This document shows positions 59,101 through 64,000 of a stretch of 64,000 nt of DNA, in pieces. The notes below the pieces were generated by a model, which was given only the letters and a program-made list of their open reading frames with translations, had not been told where the DNA came from and did no database searches. Location of the stretch: contig NC_059211.1 of the NCBI RefSeq assembly GCF_020615455.1, forward strand, positions 29,362,358 through 29,426,357, in the 5' to 3' direction. Made by a program: the position numbers and the translations under genes. Origin of the DNA: Coregonus clupeaformis. Its lineage: Eukaryota; Chordata; Actinopteri; Salmoniformes; Salmonidae. Each line of letters starts with the position of its first letter. Position 1 is the stretch's first letter.

Positions 59101-60739
59101 CTGTGAGTCAATCTAAGTAACATAATACAAAAATCCCCATCAAAATCCATCCGTTTAAGCTAGAGATATTGTTTTTTTTGCATGGGCTGCATCTCAATCT
59201 ACTGCATGTCGGCCTTCTGCATCTGCGGTGGAAGGTGGCCGAGCTACAGCGGTGTTTGTCAGATCATGAGACATCCTGAAAATCGGTCTTCTCACGGAAA
59301 CGTCTAGCGTCCGAATGGTTTGTCATACAAACTAATATGACTAAGGGAGACTCTCACGAACACGATGGTGTTCTCCATTTTGCTTTACGACACCCACAAG
59401 TGTGATGGGACTCGTCTGAAGGTAACCCATACAAACGAATGGAAGTATGGATGTAGTTTTGTGCCAACAAAAATAAGTGGTTAAATATGTGTAAAAAAAA
59501 ATTCAAATATTTCCTAAGCTTTCTTTAACTGTTGGGGGGGGATACCTAAAGGAGTCCTAAAATTATAAATCAAATAGCTAAATGAACCCCCCCCACCCAA
59601 CAGTTAAACCCCCTATGCTACTTTGAGACCACTCTTTCAAAATCACTGAGATCTCTTCTTCTAGCCATGGCAGACAAAATAATGTGCAACTGGGCATTTT
59701 TATACATGACCCTAAGCATGATGGGATGTTCCACCTTTGTGTAAGCACCTGCTTTGTATCCCTTATTTAATCAAGTATTTCCTTTTTTTGGCAGTTACCT
59801 GCATATTGGAACGTTGCCTCAAACTCAGCCCATTCCAGAGCTTGGGTTCTATCTGCATTTTTGTCAAAACTGAGTTATTGATATAGCCTTGTTCTGTTCA
59901 ATGTTCTCTACCTATACTGTACTCTAAATAACCACATTCAAGTCCAAAAGAATTCAAGACAAAAACCGCTGACACCATTCAAACCAATGAGGGGTTTGGA
60001 ACTTTAAAGCCAATAATCTCAGAATCATCATTTTTGCAGAACCTTGTAGTCCCAAACTCTGGAAGTATTGATAATCTCACATATAGGGAAGCATGTAACA
60101 ACCCATACAAGAGGTAAGATTTGAGGGGCTAGCAGAGAGGGTCAGTTGCCGTCAACAAGTGTGTCACAATGTGTCTGGTTTTGCCCCAGGGACCAACACA
60201 CAACAGTACAGGCACAGCATAGGCTAGCACAGTCCAGCATATAGAATAACACATGATCATACTGTATCAGATGACCTGAATCAGATCACTTCTTTTGTCA
60301 CGCTTATAGAGCCTCGATCCACTGTTTCACACAGATGCCATTGACACAGAGTTAAGTAGCACAGGGACCCAGAAAAGGACTGTGTACACCCCGTGACTCC
60401 CTCCCTCCCAGAGAAAAGCTAAGTGACACAGTTCTGTTCTGTGAGATAGGAAACGGCTTATCATTGTTATCATCACACCGACCTCCATCACGTCTTTGAT
60501 AACAGGTGTCCATCGGGACAGGTTGTATGTCTCCTCCTGAGTGCGGTCCCTTCGAGACGACCTACGCAGTGGGAAGAAGCTCGGCTGGGTGGAGGGGAGA
60601 GAGAGAGACAAAGAGACAGAGACAGAGAGAGAGACAGAGAGAGAGAGACAGAGACAGAGAGAGAGACAGAGAGACAAAGAGAGAGACAGAGAGACAAAGA
60701 GACAGAGAGACACAGAGAGAGAGAGACAGAGAGAGAGAC

Positions 60740-60812
<73 letters not shown>

Positions 60813-60813
60813 C

Positions 60814-60870
<57 letters not shown>

Positions 60871-62757
60871 AAAGAGGAACAACAATAAATAAAAGCCCAG
60901 TTTAAGGTAAGAAGATACAAAAGGAGAATTGCAAGAAAGAAAGTACACAACCCCATAAAACTAGTGAAGGACCACACTACTATACAATACACAATGATGG
61001 TACTGTAGAATCCACCTGGGCTATGAGCCTGCTAAGATCTAGTAAACTACGTACAGTATGCCCTATAACGTCTCACTTACCGAAGATATGATGGGGACTC
61101 CCAGTTCTCTCCAGTTGAGAATGAACTCTCGGTCCTCCTCGATCTTAACGTGCTGGATGAGTTTGTTCAGGTTTTCCTCTGTTGTGCCTGTTCAGAACCA
61201 GAAAGAAAAAGGTTTTAAAAAGGTTATTTGACTAAAGTTACCTCAGGCCAAATTAAAATAGATTCTATTGAAGGAATATTCCTATGGCTGAAGCTCCAAC
61301 GGTACCTTAGTCAAGGGACAAATAAGGAATTCATGACCTTCCATTTTCAAACCGTAGACTTTCATTACATTTTCAATGTTATAGATGCCATATAAAAGTG
61401 ACTAAATGATCACATGTAAATATAAAGACTTTGAGATTGTGAGGGTGCAGGTTGTGTCAGAGCAGCAGACCCACCATTGAGGCTGAAGATGTAGAGGAGA
61501 ACAGCTCTGATCTTGTCGTAGGTGCCATGGGGGTGCAGCAGGACAGGGAGCAGTGTCCTCATGGGGTCCTTCACCTTCACACCCTCCACATCAGACCCTA
61601 CTGCCAGGTCCTATACAACAGTGAAGACATAAAATCACTCAGGAACCACAGTGACATTTTAGACATACGTATGAGACAGTGTAAAACATACCTGCTCAGC
61701 TTTGCATAGTTTCTCCACGTTCTTCTGGAAGTGGTTCATACAGTCTTCAGTCAAATTCAGATGGACCGTTTTCTGTGGTTGACATTGAAACATGGCTGGT
61801 GTTTTTATTCTAATATCAATACATTTTTCCCCACATGGTAGTATAAGTGAACAGCTTTAATTTCTATATAAACCCAGTCACATAATAGGGGAGTTACCAG
61901 TTCCTTCACAGTATCGTTTCCATAGACACCAGGTGAAGAAAGCACCACATGATACAGGGCCTCGAAGGCATCACACCCGACCCTAACAGACCAATCAGAA
62001 TGAGCCACCCAGAGCAGCCCAATCAGAATGAGCTAACCAGAGCAGACCAATCAGAATGAGCTAACCAGAGCAGACCAATCAGAATGAGCTAACCAGAGCA
62101 GACCAATCAGAATGAGCCAACCAGAGCAGACCAATCAGAATGAGCCAACCAGAGCAGACCAATCAGAATGAGCCAACCAGAGCAGACCAATCAGAATGAG
62201 CCAACCAGAGCAGACCAATCAGAATGAGCCAACCAGAGCAGACCAATCAGAATGAGCCAACCAGAGCAGACCAATCAGAATGAGCCAACCAGAGAAGACA
62301 AGATCACCTGGTGCTACGTACCTGAGCAACCTGCTTGCGGAAGTGGGGCATCTTCTTCATAAGCTGAGATAAACCGCTTATTGTGATCTAGAAAACATTT
62401 AAAATAATGATGAGAAGAAAATAATAATGGGAACTCGAGGTAGAGGACAAAACCAGATACAGGAAAGCTTTCTAGTTTCATGTGGAACAGAGGTGGAGGG
62501 AGAAGCTAAAATGGCTACCTACCTTTCCATCCGGCTGTTTTTTGTTGGCAGAAATTTCCTTCACCAGCTTAGGTAATTGCCTAGAATATAAAGCACATAG
62601 TTAACAAATTATATTCATTATAACTATTATTTTGTAAGAAGAAAAAAAAGATACTTACTCTGACACCTCAGCAATGTGCATGTGTCTGAGTCTGGCCCAC
62701 AGCTGGTCATCCTCATTCAGCAGGGCCTCCTTCTCAGAACCCTCTTTAGACTTGTAT
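47185..62757 (-). CDS. stxbp3: Syntaxin-binding protein 3 (Munc18-3), C-terminal half
   Basis: Ten coding exons in transcript order: 62659-62757, 62523-62580, 62322-62387, 61692-61772, 61475-61610, 61081-61187, 60483-60584, 48512-48597, 47926-48074, 47185-47285. They total 985 bases, about 328 residues; the N-terminal part lies beyond the right edge. All phases agree. Diagnostic segments are SQLMKKMPHFRKQ, HLNLTEDCMNHFQ, EENLNKLIQHVKIEEDRE, LSRWTPVIKDVMEDAVENKL, CPAAWNGSGAVSARQKHK, FIIGGISYSEMRCAYQVTQS and a GSSHIVTPMELLDDIQAL end. These match STXBP3 better than STXBP1 or STXBP2, and GPSM2-STXBP3 neighbourhood is conserved in human. SM proteins of this family clamp syntaxin-4-type SNARE assembly at the plasma membrane and regulate exocytosis. 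Oddities: an 11.9-kb intron (48598-60482) packed with Tc1 elements, a (CT)n tract at the acceptor of exon 60483-60584, and an unusual GTCGGT donor at its end. Confidence 0.92.
47390..47627. mobile_element. MITE with AGGGGCGCAACTTT-type inverted ends
   Basis: The left end AGGGGTGCAACTTTGG is mirrored at the right as AAGTTGCGCCCCTG. An (AT)n run and a G9 run lie inside. It lies in the last stxbp3 intron and has no coding sequence. Confidence 0.65.
49240..49932 (-). mobile_element. Tc1/mariner element, 5' half only
   Basis: On the minus strand the terminal repeat (AAAGTGCATTCGGAAAGTAT) at 49932 leads to a transposase N-terminus: KNHLR-type leader, IELRDRIV remnant near 49605-49580, SRHRSGEGYQKHFAALKVPK, NTVASIILKWKKFGTTKTLP and a RAGRLAKL hook. 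The sequence stops at about 49240, before the catalytic half. Part of the inner terminal repeat is deleted. Confidence 0.8.
51319..52947 (-). mobile_element. Sleeping Beauty-type Tc1 element (fossil copy)
   Basis: This 1629-bp element has the IR/DR ends typical of the salmonid Tc1 group from which Sleeping Beauty was reconstructed. The outer repeats start CAGTTGAAGTCAGAAGTTTA (51321) and end AAACTTCTGACTTAAACTG (52945). Inner direct repeats with GTGGGTCAGAAGTATACATA (51520) and GTATGTAAACTTCTGACCCA (52723) lie about 200 bp in. TA dinucleotides flank it. It landed inside the leader of the Tc1 at 49982-53251, in the same orientation. Confidence 0.95.
51549..52571 (-). pseudogene. Sleeping Beauty-type transposase with two premature stops
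   Basis: From the ATG at 52571 (MGKSKEISQDLRKNIVDLHK) to the stop at 51549 the frame is 341 codons including stop, the same 340-residue length as the reconstructed transposase. There is no frameshift. Two in-frame stops break it: TGA at 52350-52352, where the family has CGA (a CpG-type change), and TAA at 52110-52112, directly after the first catalytic Asp (LWSD), where the family has GAA. The paired-like DNA-binding domain, the GRRR hook, VFQMDNDPKH (second Asp) and SPDLNPIENVW (Glu) are present. It is inactive as it stands. Confidence 0.92.
53254..54867 (+). mobile_element. Tc1/mariner element with a single frameshift in transposase
   Basis: Ends TACAGTGAGG and CCTCACTGTA with about 200-bp inverted repeats; same family as 10698-12260. 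The transposase begins at 53625 (MAKTKELSKDVRDKIVDIHK) and is open to a T tract near 54215 that has seven Ts where the sister copy has five. The rest (54206-54649) continues in another frame through HDNDPKHTAK and DLNPIENLW to the TKY stop. It abuts the Tc1 at 49982-53251 with only two bases between. Confidence 0.93.
54868..55524. other. stxbp3 intron sequence without recognised gene
   Basis: The first 25 bases (GTAACTGCCAAAATAAAGGAAAC) look like a Tc1 terminal scrap. The rest shows no exon, RNA gene or defined repeat. Confidence 0.45.
55525..58000 (+). mobile_element. LINE with most of its reverse transcriptase
   Basis: The element is 5'-truncated. It runs in frame from 55523 to 56104, shifts once, and continues through reverse-transcriptase motifs: IPRDWKAAAVIPLFKGG, NCYRPISILPCLSKVFE, AAVFIDLAKAFDSVNHHIL, a Q-G-stop-T-L-G-P box with TAA at 56707-56709, LYADDTILYTSG (catalytic YADD, 56785 on) and YKYLGVWLDCKLSF, ending at 57639. 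The 3' end has GGTTAAATAAAGGTGAAATA and an A-rich tail. A jockey/Rex-like family; inactive through the shift and stop. It lies in stxbp3 intron 7 of the visible set, antisense to the gene. Confidence 0.88.
58240..58755 (+). mobile_element. LINE fragment with internal deletion
   Basis: This is the same family as 36330-37125: GAPQGCVLSPLLYT-type codons at 58315-58360 jump straight to the thumb region (VVKRARQLLFPLRRM) and the C-terminal Cys motif (PAIQDLYMCQRKARKIAKD). The central ADD segment is deleted. Confidence 0.7.
58800..59065 (+). mobile_element. Tc1-like transposase N-terminal fragment
   Basis: From 58939 the frame reads MGKTSDLSDFECGMIVGARC, AGSSLSETSALLGFSCTIVS, the first helix-turn-helix of a Tc1-like transposase of a family not seen elsewhere here. 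It breaks off at about 59060, where a short MITE-like end (GCAGGACTCTCCAAACCTG) follows. Confidence 0.65.
59116..60482. other. stxbp3 intron sequence without recognised gene
   Basis: Short homopolymer runs and an inverted pair of G- and C-rich words near 59530-59600 (TTGGGGGGGGATACC, CCCCCCCACCCAACAG) are visible. No coding or repeat identity is apparent. Confidence 0.4.
60590..60870. repeat. (GA)n/(CT)n microsatellite at a splice acceptor
   Basis: About 280 bp of GAGA with interspersed GACA steps. On the minus strand it is a CT tract ending directly in CCCTCCACCCAG, the acceptor of stxbp3 exon 60483-60584, and so forms that intron's polypyrimidine tract. Six-frame reading gives long Leu-Ser or Arg-Glu frames, which are artefacts of the repeat. 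Confidence 0.95.
61984..62296 (+). repeat. 28-bp minisatellite with a CCAAT box in each unit
   Basis: Eleven units spaced exactly 28 bp; the CCAATCAGAATGAG words begin at 61991, 62019, 62047 and so on to 62271. Ten of the eleven fit the NF-Y consensus RRCCAATSR (GACCAATCA). The tract lies in the stxbp3 intron between exons 62322-62387 and 61692-61772. Confidence 0.93.
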
Positions 62758-62942
62758 CTGGACAGAAAAACAAGTGAACGAACAACGTTTATCTTACATC
62801 ATCATGGCGGTGGATTATATGTATGTCTATGTTTACAGTATGCAGCAAAAAGAACAGCACACAGCTAGCCAAAAGAGACATTACTTGGTGTCAACAGTAT
62901 AAATGTCTTAGGAGCCAGCTACTGTGCAGCTATCCTCTAAAT

Positions 62943-64000
62943 CAGTGCTTCTCAATTATTTTCTGTTACCCCCCCCTGGAAGAAGTAAACATTTTGCACC
63001 CCCCAACTCCCCGCCGTGACTGTAAATAGTATCATTTGTCTATAAAATTGTTATAAGTACACCTCTGCATAACATTATATCCTTATTAACATTAAAGAAA
63101 ACAAAAAAAGAAATATAGATCAACTTACAAAGAATAACTTTATTAACATTGTTTTTTAGTCTAACAGAAAATACTTAAAGTGCATCAATTTGCCTGAAAT
63201 TCAAACAAAAAATGTAATCCTTATATAAGGAAAAATTAAATATAATCAATAAATAATAATAAATTCAAATTGATCCGCAACATTAACTCAGGAGCACAAT
63301 ATAAGAAACACTTTGACCTATAAAACAAAAATGAATAAAACAATTTGTGCTTATTTTTTTTTATCAAAATGAGGAAGTCAGGATTAATGGCTACAATGAG
63401 CACGTTTTGCAGTGCACAGCTTTTCGAAGCGGGGTTTGAAGCATGATACTGCAATTCTCAGCTCCTGCTCAATGTTTAGCTGGGACCTGTACTTGGTCTT
63501 CAGTGCAGCAACAGCAGAGAAGCCAGTCTCACAAAGATAAGATGTTGCAAAAGGAAGAAGAATGCCCATGGCCCTCTGCCCTAAGAGTGGATACTGCCTC
63601 TCTACACTCAGTGTCTGTGATGTGAAACTCAGTCTCAATGTGGAGTCAGACGTCATATCAATGAACTGGTCCTCCTCTGCAGAGCTGAAACCAGTTGGAG
63701 CTGGTGCATTGAAAGGATCTCTCACTCAGTCATATTGGGAACTGTTTTCAGGGAAGTACTTTTTAAAGAATCCCATCAGAGATGAAATATGCTCCTTAAT
63801 ATATGGAATCACTGAGGTGGCATCATAGTCAGTAGTGTCAACAAATTCATGCAGGTTCTCGAATGAATCAGTATTTCCTTCATCAAGTCGCCTGCCCCAC
63901 ATTGCAAGCTTTCGAGTGAAAGAGCTGATCTTGTCTGTGACCTGAGGGAGGTGTTTATCTTTCCCTTGAAGCTGTAGATTTAGTTCATTTAGCTTTCCAA
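62943..64000 (-). mobile_element. hAT element, one end and 3' part, running off the window
   Basis: A terminus CAGTGCTTCTCAATTATTTT lies at 62943, followed by C-rich subterminal sequence and about 350 bp of AT-rich DNA. The transposase on the minus strand starts near 63384 and continues past 64000. The element lies in a stxbp3 intron, same strand as the gene. Confidence 0.75.
63384..63998 (-). pseudogene. hAT (ZBED/Charlie-like) transposase C-terminus, one stop
   Basis: The frame carries GKLNELNLQLQGKDKHLPQV, FTRKLAMWGRRL, FENLHEF, an in-frame TGA near 63726, then RDPFNAPAPTG, a QYPLLGQRAMGILLPFATSY block and CETGFSAVAALKTKYRSQLN, which is the hAT dimerisation region. Host genes such as ZBED5 and FAM200 share this domain, but the stop and the adjacent terminal repeat favour a dead transposon. 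Confidence 0.78.

Noticed and set aside
60327..60992. Open frames of up to 221 codons on both strands
   Set aside because: They are Leu-Ser or Arg-Glu runs produced by the (GA)n microsatellite.

Overview
This is vertebrate nuclear DNA, almost certainly from a salmonid fish. It holds four host genes in short exons with GT-AG introns, embedded in dense Tc1/mariner transposons, LINEs, tRNA-derived SINEs and MITEs. The Tc1 families (one of the Sleeping Beauty type), the SINE tail and the short palindromic repeats are those I associate with salmonids. I worked from sequence only, and named genes by comparing translated exons with remembered vertebrate proteins.

Layout. (1) 495-3402, minus: the first three coding exons of dnai3 (wdr63, an axonemal dynein intermediate chain), running off the left edge. 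(2) 5260-13636, plus: a complete mcoln3-type mucolipin (TRPML3 channel), 13 coding exons, 564 codons. It is head-to-head with dnai3, so 3403-4580 should act as a shared promoter. (3) 14563-24549, minus: complete gpsm2 (LGN), 13 coding exons, 664 codons, with TPRs and four GoLoco motifs, tail-to-tail with mcoln3. (4) 24.6-46.6 kb: no host gene recognised; transposons, LINE pieces and MITEs. (5) 47185-62757, minus: the last ten coding exons of stxbp3 (Munc18-3), split by a 11.9-kb intron packed with Tc1 elements; its 5' part lies beyond the right edge. (6) 62943-64000: the end of a hAT element with a decayed transposase.

The four genes are not an operon. dnai3 serves cilia, mcoln3 endolysosomal cation release, gpsm2 spindle orientation and Gi signalling, and stxbp3 SNARE-mediated exocytosis. 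Human DNAI3-MCOLN3 and GPSM2-STXBP3 are two separate pairs on chromosome 1p; here they are adjacent.

No undescribed enzymatic or defence system was found. The most unusual signals are: a 34-bp minisatellite in gpsm2 that multiplied the end of a coding exon together with its splice donor; a Tc1 element sitting on another gpsm2 splice donor; a three-level transposon nest whose Tc1 transposase was still open when a LINE split it; a Sleeping Beauty-type fossil with a 340-codon frame and only two stops; one 3' tail shared by a LINE, several SINEs and an orphan 60-bp insertion; and an 11-copy CCAAT-box array in stxbp3.
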